A stretch of 64,000 nt of DNA from an uncultured Schlesneria sp. (GTDB lineage: Bacteria > Planctomycetota > Planctomycetia > Planctomycetales > Planctomycetaceae): contig CAIQIR010000107.1 of assembly GCA_903871875.1 (NCBI GenBank), forward strand, positions 1-64,000, in the 5' to 3' direction. A program made the translations under genes and the position numbers. The notes beneath the pieces are model-generated. The model made no database searches. It worked only from the letters and a program-made list of their open reading frames with translations, and had not been told where the DNA came from. Within the stretch, counting starts at the first letter, position 1; every line of letters starts with the position of its first letter. Shown here piece by piece: positions 9,273 to 16,974 of the stretch.

Positions 9273-9439
9273 CGTCATTTCCTTCTGCAGCCGACTGCGG
9301 ACCGTAGCGCGACTCCGTTGGCAGCCCCGGTATGGTCGACACTTGCCGGACCACGCCCACACGATAACACAGCCGAGAAAACCCGCAACCGTGACAGGGG
9401 AATCAGCCTCCCGCAATCACTCGTTGACGCGGAGGACGT

Positions 9440-10537
9440 CTACGGGGTGTAAGAAGGGCTGTCGTCGAAATAGACGTAATGCCGAATCGCAGAAGCGATC
9501 GCCGGCTGGGAATAGTAATGTGCCCAGATGTGTCCCACTCCCACCAGTCCCGTCACGCCGTAATCAATGATCTTCTGGTTCCATTCCCCCAGTTCCGCAC
9601 GATCACCACGGGTCACGCCTGTAATGGCCAAGGCCCCTGTCGAGACCGGTCGACGCAGTGGATAGAACAGCAACGGGAAATCGGCCCGATTACGCAGATT
9701 GATGACCGCCTCGGCACGGCACAGCGCCAGCCCATAGCGCTCGTTGGGATTCAGCCAATCATGATCGATCGCGGCCGCCGCCAGGACGACGCGAATCCGG
9801 CGAACGGGATGAGCCCCCGTAGCCAACTTCCGTCCTTCAATCGATCCGCCTGCCATGGCATGCAATGCCGACGCCACCATTCGCGTCCCGTGGCTATGGC
9901 CGATCAAACAGATCGGATGATCGACACTCACTTTGGCGACCAGGTCCGCCAGGTAAAACCCGTTAAGCGATGCGCGACGGCCCAGCTTGTTGACTTCGAT
10001 GTGGGGACAGATTCCCCCGTCGTCACTCGCCCAGGTATAGAAAATCAGATGGACCCGCTGACAAGGAGCCGCTTCCCGCAACCAGCGGTACGTATAAGCC
10101 GAATCGTTCAGCATCGAATCCCAGGTCACGAAACTGCCGTGCGCCATGAAACAGACCGGCACGCCAGGCTCAAGTGACCCCAGCAGTTCGTCAATGTTTG
10201 TCGCACGGCCGGGATTGGGCCCGTCGAATCGAAAGACCTCGTAGTTGTAGCCCAACCCACGCTCGACGGCGCAGCGCCCGCCCCGGGTACTGACGATCCA
10301 ATAGTCAGGGTCGCAGGGCCCTCGGACGATCGGCCCTGAACCCGTGGTCAGATTTTGGTACGGCAGCGATTCCACCGCGTCGGGTGACGGGGGGATCGCC
10401 TGTCCCTGAAAATACAGCCCATCGACGGTTTGTGCCTGCGCCACCCACGGTGTGAAGGTGAAACCCCACAGTGCAATCAACAGGACACGGCAATATCTCA
10501 ACGCCATCGTCGACCGAGGCGTAAAGCGCGTCGTCAT
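9440..10537 (-). CDS. Exported alpha/beta-hydrolase-like protein
   Basis: About 365 residues from the ATG at 10537; a TTG at 10555 would add six and ATG at 10507 would shorten it by ten. A signal peptide (core LLIALWGFTFTP, cleavage near AQA-QT) points to export. The nucleophile elbow is GHSHG (Ser215 in this numbering), preceded by a hydrophobic strand HPICLIG; an earlier CFMAHGSF segment resembles an oxyanion-hole strand. This suggests a lipase/esterase or DUF900-type hydrolase. Six or more cysteines in the exported part may form disulfides. No specific substrate can be assigned. It lies upstream of fabI on the same strand with a 167-base gap. Confidence 0.72.
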   Translation of the reverse strand: MTTRFTPRSTMALRYCRVLLIALWGFTFTPWVAQAQTVDGLYFQGQAIPPSPDAVESLPYQNLTTGSGPIVRGPCDPDYWIVSTRGGRCAVERGLGYNYEVFRFDGPNPGRATNIDELLGSLEPGVPVCFMAHGSFVTWDSMLNDSAYTYRWLREAAPCQRVHLIFYTWASDDGGICPHIEVNKLGRRASLNGFYLADLVAKVSVDHPICLIGHSHGTRMVASALHAMAGGSIEGRKLATGAHPVRRIRVVLAAAAIDHDWLNPNERYGLALCRAEAVINLRNRADFPLLFYPLRRPVSTGALAITGVTRGDRAELGEWNQKIIDYGVTGLVGVGHIWAHYYSQPAIASAIRHYVYFDDSPSYTP

Positions 10538-10718
10538 GGAAACCAACAGCCCCAAAATGACCAGTTAACCTGTGGACTCGGCGTTGGTTATCGACGCGAA
10601 TGGCCGCAGACCCCGAGTAGAAACGGAACGCTTTGGGCGTCCTCTCGGAATGCTGACCTGTTGCGGAACATAGACTTTGTTGGATTGGCGTTTTCGTCAA
10701 AGTCGACCCAAAGACGAC

Positions 10719-10754
10719 AAACAGCCTCGCGTGAAAAGTCACCCGAGGCTGTTT
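10719..10754 (-). terminator. Hairpin terminator downstream of the OmpH-like gene
   Basis: Perfect 11-base inverted repeat AAACAGCCTCG (10719-10729) / CGAGGCTGTTT (10744-10754). On the minus strand the second arm ends in TGTTTGTCG, a short T-rich tail. It lies about 100 bases past the stop of the gene at 10856, and could also act on plus-strand transcripts. Confidence 0.6.
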
Positions 10755-10855
10755 GAAAATCATCAGACCGTTCGCTCCTGGGGCAATTTCCGCCGCAGGA
10801 AAGGATCGGGAAGGGGACTCGTCCGTGGGACTTCGACCTGGTAAGCAGTCGAATC

Positions 10856-11542
10856 TCAGCGGACCGATTCTTGTTCGTCAGCATCGACGTTGCGGGCGGC
10901 CGATTTGGCCGATGAACGCTTGGCAGTCGATTTCGTCGGGGTTACCGCGGGTTCGGGCTTAGCGGCGGTCTCGACCTTTTGTGGGGCCGCCATCGTCACG
11001 GGATGCTTTTCCCGCAGCACTTTAATGACGTCATCGGTAATGTCGACACCCGAATCAACCGACAGCAGCAGGCCTTCGTTCTTTGGAATGACGATGCTCA
11101 GACCTCGCTTGGCAGCAACTTCTTGAGCGATTGGCTTGAGATCAGCGCGGAACTTGGCAATTTGCTTTTGCTTGAATTGCTCGTATTCAGCCCGTGCCTG
11201 GTTCTGAATTTGTGTCAATTTCGTCGCGGCGTTGTTCGCCATGTCCGTGTATTCTTTTTTCTCTTCTGGCGTCAGTTCGTCGCCATATTCCTTCTTCTTT
11301 GCGCTCAACTGTTCGTTGGCATTTTCCACAATCTTCTTCAAAGATTGGTTAAGCGAATTCTGTTCGAGCTCCAAAGACTGAGCCAAAATCCGATCGCGAC
11401 CTGTTTCGGCGGCCACTTTGTCGAGATCGACAACCGCCATTCCTCCACGTGCCGTCGGCGCAGACAACCCACTGATCTGGCCACAGCCGGTCAAAGCCGC
11501 CGCTGTTGCCGTGAAAACAAAAACCATCCCTAAGTGACGCAT
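10856..11542 (-). CDS. OmpH/Skp-family protein with a lipoprotein signal
   Basis: 228 residues from ATG 11542, which has AAGGAG 6 bases upstream on the minus strand. Skp-type chaperones hold unfolded outer-membrane proteins in the periplasm. The OmpH start VVDLDKVAAETGR is followed by a long charged coiled coil (about residues 50-125, rich in Lys/Glu/Gln) and the C-terminal beta element LSIVIPKNEGLLLSVDSGVDITDDVI that is typical of the family. Unlike ordinary Skp, the signal peptide ends in LTGC (Cys20), a lipobox, so the protein is probably membrane anchored. A Pro/Ala/Lys-rich tail (about 50 residues) follows the conserved domain. It is divergent from the gene at 11896. Confidence 0.86.
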   Translation of the reverse strand: MRHLGMVFVFTATAAALTGCGQISGLSAPTARGGMAVVDLDKVAAETGRDRILAQSLELEQNSLNQSLKKIVENANEQLSAKKKEYGDELTPEEKKEYTDMANNAATKLTQIQNQARAEYEQFKQKQIAKFRADLKPIAQEVAAKRGLSIVIPKNEGLLLSVDSGVDITDDVIKVLREKHPVTMAAPQKVETAAKPEPAVTPTKSTAKRSSAKSAARNVDADEQESVR

Positions 11543-11895
11543 CCAAAACTCCTTTTTTGGACATGTGGTGTTGAAGTCATTACCGACGGGCGGGAACCTA
11601 TGCGAAACCAAAAAAGACGTCCAGATCAGAATGGAGACAACATCTGCCTCAACGGAAAAATCCGCAGAGACGTCAGAAGCGTCGCCCCCCCGATTTCACG
11701 CCTCCTAGAGACAGACTCGGCTCCGTCGAATCCGATTTAACCGTTGAAATCATTAATCCCCCGTTCGCTCGATTAGTGTGATCTCCGTATTTTTTCGATG
11801 CAGTTAGTCATCTGTGAGCTAGGTTTCACCCAAAATGTAAAGCCTTGTCATTGTCGATGTGAAATCGAAAGGATCACATTGGAAGGGAAACCACC
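11543..11895. promoter_or_regulatory. Divergent intergenic region, 353 bases
   Basis: Lies between the minus-strand OmpH-like gene and the plus-strand gene at 11896, so it must hold both promoters. The part 11740-11860 is AT-richer than its surroundings. I could not pick convincing -35/-10 pairs, and no RNA gene or coding frame is supported. Confidence 0.5.
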
Positions 11896-12948
11896 ATGCG
11901 AGCCATGAGAGAAGAATTCGTGGATCCGTTGCCGACGGATCCGGCCAACGCCACGCTGCTGTTTGGAAAATCGCCAGTCGCGTGTTACATCGTCGAAACG
12001 ACGGACATCGGATTTCGCGTCGCAGTCCCTGGCGTCGGACACTACGAGGGCGATCCAAAACTGACTCTGGCCACCGAAGAAGGCGCCTACCCCGTGCGTT
12101 TGGTTTTGCAAGAACCGCACGCCGGTGGATACTCGTATCGCCTGAAACGACTCGATCTCGTTGCGCCCCCAGCCGATCCGCAGCCTCAGAAAAGCCGATT
12201 GTGGAATCCTTACTACTGTGCATTGGGGATCGGCGGGGTCATCGTGGCCGGTTTGTTGTGTGTGCCAGCCGTGAACGAATCGATTCCCTTGCTGAATATC
12301 CACCAAAGTCAACTCGAAGTCCTCAGTTGGTGGGCAAATGTCACCGGCCAACACCAAAACGTCGACAGTTCCAGTTCTGTAAAGAAGCAGGGGACAGGAA
12401 CCAAGATCGCACCGAAATCTCAATTCGACGACTTGGACGATTTTTCGACGATTTCAGTTTCGTTGGTTTCACCCGCTTCAAGGCCTGTGGCCGCAGCGAA
12501 GTCTCAATCGGCGGACGAGAAAGACAAGACTCGTAACCGCGCTGCCAGTGATCACACGGCGAAAGCACTGTCCCTGAAAGCCGTACTGGAAGAAGGGCAG
12601 AGAGGCCTGATTCGGACCGCGACTCGTGCCAACATTCCCTGGCTCTATGAGGCGGATCAGTCAGATTCCGAGCTTTCCTTGCGATTGTCGGAAAAGGCGT
12701 TGTTCGATTTGAGGCAATTCGAATTGGGCCTGCGCCGCTTGCCGAAAGAAACGTCCACAGAGGCAATCACTAGTTTGAAAGAGACGCTTCTGCTGGCCAG
12801 TCGCGGCGACGATCGCGGTCGACGTGTTCCCGGCATGCGGGACGTTTTCGTATTAGCATCCGACGATGCAAAGATTTACTTTCGGACCGAACAGGGCCAA
12901 CTGGAACTCGTTCGAGTCCTGCCACTCGATTTCAACAAGGCTGATTGA
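11896..12948 (+). CDS. Single-pass membrane protein with PilZ-like N-terminal segment
   Basis: 350 residues; AAGGGAAA precedes ATG 11896 by about 6 bases. Not a family I can name with certainty. Residues about 15-95 form a small beta-rich domain with the pattern C-x-I-V-E-T-T-D-I-G-F-R-V-A-V, reminiscent of the PilZ core (D/N-x-S-x-x-G), though the PilZ arginines are not clear. A transmembrane helix follows (YYCALGIGGVIVAGLLCV, about residues 109-126), then a Ser/Lys-rich linker and a helical C-terminal domain (from about 225) with a beta end. The next gene starts two bases after the stop and also carries a PilZ-like domain plus a membrane helix, so the two probably work together. Confidence 0.65.
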   Translation: MRAMREEFVDPLPTDPANATLLFGKSPVACYIVETTDIGFRVAVPGVGHYEGDPKLTLATEEGAYPVRLVLQEPHAGGYSYRLKRLDLVAPPADPQPQKSRLWNPYYCALGIGGVIVAGLLCVPAVNESIPLLNIHQSQLEVLSWWANVTGQHQNVDSSSSVKKQGTGTKIAPKSQFDDLDDFSTISVSLVSPASRPVAAAKSQSADEKDKTRNRAASDHTAKALSLKAVLEEGQRGLIRTATRANIPWLYEADQSDSELSLRLSEKALFDLRQFELGLRRLPKETSTEAITSLKETLLLASRGDDRGRRVPGMRDVFVLASDDAKIYFRTEQGQLELVRVLPLDFNKAD

Positions 12949-12950
12949 TC

Positions 12951-13556
12951 ATGGACCAATTTGAAACCGAGAGCGCTGTCGATCAGGAATTCGACGCCAC
13001 CGTGAGTACGTACTCGCTGCCCTTGCCCCAACTAGAAGATCAATCCGCAAAACTGGCGGCGCGGGCACTCAAATCACGCATGAAAGAGTTGCACCAACTC
13101 TCGCTGATGCTGCACCAACCGGAAGAAGACACACCACCCTCAACGGACACTCGCCATAGGTCAACCGAGCCGAACCAACGTCAATTTTACCGTTGCCCGC
13201 TTCCCGAAGAACAAAGCGTCGGAATCCTCAATCTGAATGGCCACCGATTCCATTGTCGGATCGTAGAACTCTCCATTGGCGGTTTTGGGGTTGTCCTAAC
13301 TGGAAAGCCCCAATTTGCGTTGGGTTCGATCGGCAGCCTAAGAACCCCCAGCCTAAATTACGTCGTCAGTATTACGCGGCAAGAGGATCGCGACGGGGCT
13401 ACCTTTATCGGATTGAAGCAACTGGAAGAGGTGTTGGATTCGAACCAGCGGCTGCCAGGTGAACCGTCATCCGTTTGGGGTTATCTGGTCGCCTGCGTAT
13501 CGGGAGCCTTGATTGCTACCGTGTCGTACTACTTCATGAACAGTCCCGCGCACTGA
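12951..13556 (+). CDS. PilZ-like domain protein with C-terminal membrane helix
   Basis: 201 residues from ATG 12951 (an in-frame TTG at 12945 overlaps the previous stop). The first 70 residues are helical or disordered. Residues about 75-160 hold RQFYRCP, then C-R-I-V-E-L-S-I-G-G-F-G-V-V-L, which resembles the PilZ signature (RxxxR then D/NxSxxG) with the first arginine pair incomplete. Canonical PilZ domains bind cyclic di-GMP; whether this one can is doubtful. A hydrophobic helix (GYLVACVSGALIATVSYYF) ends the protein. It is translated right behind the gene at 11896, and converges on the gene at 13579. Confidence 0.68.
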   Translation: MDQFETESAVDQEFDATVSTYSLPLPQLEDQSAKLAARALKSRMKELHQLSLMLHQPEEDTPPSTDTRHRSTEPNQRQFYRCPLPEEQSVGILNLNGHRFHCRIVELSIGGFGVVLTGKPQFALGSIGSLRTPSLNYVVSITRQEDRDGATFIGLKQLEEVLDSNQRLPGEPSSVWGYLVACVSGALIATVSYYFMNSPAH

Positions 13557-13578
13557 CGCGCCTGCTGAATAGTCCGGG

Positions 13579-16500
13579 CTAGTCCAAAAACAAAAACTCA
13601 GACGAGTTCCACATCGCGCGACAGAATGCGGCCAGACCCCGTCGCGACACGAAGTCGCGACTGAGTGTGATCTCGTCGAGATCAGGTTCGCGTCCGAACA
13701 ATAGTCGATAGGCTCGTTGAATTTGACCATCGGTTGACGGGCTCTCGCGGAGCAACCGGTTCGCAAAGTGATTCGCCATTCTCAGGCCAAACGAGTGATT
13801 GAGCAGCGACAACGCTTGCAAGGGTGTCACGGTCGACGATCGACGCGGCGTGGTCGTCGAAGGATCGGGACAGTCAAAATTGTCGAGGAACGGACTGCGA
13901 CCTCCGCGAGCCCACATGCGATAAACGGTCCGACGATGATTTTCGTGGCCCACCGGATCAATTGGATCGTAAAACTGCGTCCCTTTGAAGAAATACGAAT
14001 TCACGTCCGAATAACCTTTTCCGCCGATCTGAGTGTTCAGTTCATCCGCGACGGACAGAATGGCGTCCCGTACTTCTTCGGCTTCCAGACGACGGGGATT
14101 GATCCGCCACAGCAGCCGATTGTTGATGTCCTGTCTAGCCGCGTCCGCATCGAATTTCGACGACTGCCGATATGTCGCTGAAGTCACCAGCAACCGATGC
14201 AATCGCTTCAATGAAAAGGTACCCGTCGCTATGCGCGGGGGCCCCGTTGAGTTCGAGACCTGCCCACGGCCGGTGCCTTGAAATTCTTGAGACAACCAAT
14301 CGAGCAACTCCGGATGACTGGGCCGTCCGGCATGGAAGCCCAGATCGTTGGGCGATTCCACCAGCCCCGTACCAAAGTGATAATGCCAGACACGATTTGT
14401 CATCACGCGGGCGAACAGGGGATTGCGACCGTCGGTGATCCAATTGGCAAGTTCCCGCCGTCGGTGCGATTCGATCGCATCCGGACGCAAACCAAATTGC
14501 GGCGTCAGCCCTTGGATGGCCGACAACCCCGCTGGTTCCACCTCGTCCCCCAGCGAGACGACGCTGCCGCGTCGGTGAATCTTCATCGGTCCCGGCTGCG
14601 TGGCAATCGCCGTGTAAAGATTGATCGGGCTCGTCTTGGTCAGTGCTGCGTGCCGCTCCACCAGGTCGCCCAATTCCTGCCGATGCGATCGCCGAGCCGC
14701 TTGTTCGTGGGTGGGAAGGTTCGCCACGATTTCGGCTTCGGTGACATAGGTATTGGACCTGTCTGTCGACACGGCCACTTCCTCGGGCGTCAAGGCTTTG
14801 TCGTAGAGGCGAGCGGACACGATCGTGCCGTTCAGCATCCGATTGCCACCAGCTTCCGTACCGTGCCGCAACCCGAATACAACCAGCGACGTGGCCGCTT
14901 CGAATTTGATGGCGTCCTGTTTTCGGATCGCAGCCCCGTAAGGCTGTCCATTGCGGTACGCGAGAATCGTTCCGTCAGCTCGATAGACTTGGTTCATCAC
15001 GACCGTTTCATCCTGGCCCCGATCTTCGGCGGGTCCCTGAAAGGACGACGTCCGCCGATGTCCGTCGCTTCCCGCCATCCAGCGACGCGGTTCCAATTCT
15101 CCGTAGACGATGGCGTCAAACGCACCTCCATCGGCCGTTTGCACGCAGATCGCCGCACCGCCCGCTTGATCTAATGTTTTCAGACGAACGCAGACTTCGA
15201 GCGTCTTTTCCAACAGGTCTCGAGGCAATCGCGGCGTCCGACCGAATGACGATCCATCGACGACCAACCCTTCCGACGAACGCACGGCCGATCCAATCAG
15301 CGAGACATTCAGCCGCCCCACCAGATCTTGAAGGCCTTGCGTAAAATCCCAAGCCGCCAAGGGAGTCGGAACCGGGACGACAAACTTTACGGGTGCCGCA
15401 TTCGCGCTTCGCCGCGTGAGAACCGCTTCACGGACGGGCGTCTCTTGATTCTTCAGAGCCTTCGTCAATTCCTTGATGCGACTCTGCCAACCAGCCAATT
15501 GGCGTTCGACCTCGGCCGGCTGGAATTGACGTTCGCCGTGATCGATGCCCGATAATGCGGAGGCCAATTGATAATATTCGCGCGTCGTGATCGGATCAAA
15601 CTTGTGATCGTGACAACGAGCACAATTCACCGTCAGACCGAGAAACGTCTGGCCTACAGTTCCGACAATGTCCTCCAGTTCATCCTGCCGCATCATCGCC
15701 CGCATCCGATCGACGACGGGCACCACCGTGTCATGAGCGCCCGCGACCAGGAACCCGACCGCTTTCATCGCCTCCACATCATCCGGGGCCAACAGATCTC
15801 CGGCCAGTTGCCACCGAACGAAATCGTCGTACGGCAGATCGCGGTTAAACGCCTCAATCACCCAATCTCGGTAGGGCCACGCATTGGGACGAGGCAAATC
15901 TCGCTCAAAGCCGTTGCTCTCGCCGAACCGGACGACGTCCAGCCAATGCCGGGCCCAACGTTCACCATAGTGAGGCGACACCAGCAACCAATCCACTAAC
16001 CGCTCGTAGGCATCCGGCCGCGTATCAGCAACGAATTGATCGATCACTTCCGGGGACGGAGGAAGTCCGTGCAGATCGAACGACAGCCGGCGAACTAACA
16101 CTCGCCGTTCGGCTTCGTTCGACATCGTCAAATTTTTTACTTCGAGTTTTTCTGCGACAAAGGCATCGATCGGCTGGCGATGATTCTCGGGTAACTTGGC
16201 GAGCGGAATCGGGACGGGACGCAGGATCTGTAGCGACCACCAATCCAATCCTGCGCGATGTTCCGACGAGAGCGCGAAGGGATCCAATGGACCTCCCGCC
16301 CAGTTGGCCCCGGCCGCGATCCAGTCCTTCAGCAACCGCTTTTCGTCATCCGATAGGGGATGCTCCGGCGGCATTTCGTTCCGTTCAACTCGCTGCCAAA
16401 ACAGGCTTTCCTCGGGTCGATTCGGCATGATCGACGCTCCAGAATCGCCCCCCTTCAGCAACGTCTCTCGCGTGGTCAGATCAAACTTGCCTTTTGCCTC

Positions 16501-16662
16501 ATCTCCAGCGTGGCAGGAAAGACATTTGTGAGCCAACAGCGACTTGGCTTGTACCGCAACCCTGTCGTCCGCCCGAACAGACGTAACAAGTACGAGCAGC
16601 ACACCGGTCGCCACCAAAACTCGTCGGCCGATTTTCATTCCCCACGTAACGACTGTTCCCAT
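13579..16662 (-). CDS. Planctomycete cytochrome C / DUF1549 / LamG / DUF1553 protein
   Basis: 1027 residues, exported. ATG 16662 has GAGGGA about 10 bases upstream; ATG 16638 is an alternative. The signal peptide runs to about residue 31 (SVRA-DD). Then a planctomycete cytochrome c domain (PSCyt1) with CLSCH at 47-51; a DUF1549 domain (PSCyt2, about 160-370, with RHWLD and CARCHDH, a second heme-type motif); a LamG/concanavalin-like insertion (about 430-640); and a C-terminal DUF1553 domain (PSD1, about 740-990, with NRVWHYHFGTGLVESPNDLG and SLLNHSFGLRMA). These proteins are a large planctomycete family linked to sulfated-polysaccharide use. The substrate is unknown. It converges on the PilZ-like gene with a 22-base gap. 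Confidence 0.92.
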   Translation of the reverse strand: MGTVVTWGMKIGRRVLVATGVLLVLVTSVRADDRVAVQAKSLLAHKCLSCHAGDEAKGKFDLTTRETLLKGGDSGASIMPNRPEESLFWQRVERNEMPPEHPLSDDEKRLLKDWIAAGANWAGGPLDPFALSSEHRAGLDWWSLQILRPVPIPLAKLPENHRQPIDAFVAEKLEVKNLTMSNEAERRVLVRRLSFDLHGLPPSPEVIDQFVADTRPDAYERLVDWLLVSPHYGERWARHWLDVVRFGESNGFERDLPRPNAWPYRDWVIEAFNRDLPYDDFVRWQLAGDLLAPDDVEAMKAVGFLVAGAHDTVVPVVDRMRAMMRQDELEDIVGTVGQTFLGLTVNCARCHDHKFDPITTREYYQLASALSGIDHGERQFQPAEVERQLAGWQSRIKELTKALKNQETPVREAVLTRRSANAAPVKFVVPVPTPLAAWDFTQGLQDLVGRLNVSLIGSAVRSSEGLVVDGSSFGRTPRLPRDLLEKTLEVCVRLKTLDQAGGAAICVQTADGGAFDAIVYGELEPRRWMAGSDGHRRTSSFQGPAEDRGQDETVVMNQVYRADGTILAYRNGQPYGAAIRKQDAIKFEAATSLVVFGLRHGTEAGGNRMLNGTIVSARLYDKALTPEEVAVSTDRSNTYVTEAEIVANLPTHEQAARRSHRQELGDLVERHAALTKTSPINLYTAIATQPGPMKIHRRGSVVSLGDEVEPAGLSAIQGLTPQFGLRPDAIESHRRRELANWITDGRNPLFARVMTNRVWHYHFGTGLVESPNDLGFHAGRPSHPELLDWLSQEFQGTGRGQVSNSTGPPRIATGTFSLKRLHRLLVTSATYRQSSKFDADAARQDINNRLLWRINPRRLEAEEVRDAILSVADELNTQIGGKGYSDVNSYFFKGTQFYDPIDPVGHENHRRTVYRMWARGGRSPFLDNFDCPDPSTTTPRRSSTVTPLQALSLLNHSFGLRMANHFANRLLRESPSTDGQIQRAYRLLFGREPDLDEITLSRDFVSRRGLAAFCRAMWNSSEFLFLD

Positions 16663-16974
16663 CGGTGGCTTGTCCCTCGGACATCGATTTTCACTCTTCC
16701 GTTGTGGCCCATATCATACCGCATAACGCGATGTCGTGGGTGGCAATTTGAACATTCCGCCAGCCTTTGTCAGTCGGCAAGAGCCCCGACTAGGCTCAAG
16801 ACGGGTTTCGTGACGAACGGTTAGCGGTAACGCCGACGTTCGCGCGCCAGAAAAGGGCCGAAAACGGCGACTGATTCGATCGAGTTTCTTCGCATGGTGG
16901 GCGAAGCGGCTGTGGGCCGCTAGAGTGTCCGCCATCTACGAACCTTCCTCATTTTTAACTCGATCATCGCATTT
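16663..16974. other. Divergent intergenic region, 312 bases
   Basis: Between the minus-strand DUF1553 gene and mutS. It should hold the promoters of both. I saw no coding frame, RNA gene or strong hairpin; short open frames here are not supported. Confidence 0.4.

Noticed and set aside
14278-15174. Plus-strand open frame over the DUF1553 gene
   Set aside because: Arg/His-rich shadow of the minus-strand gene.
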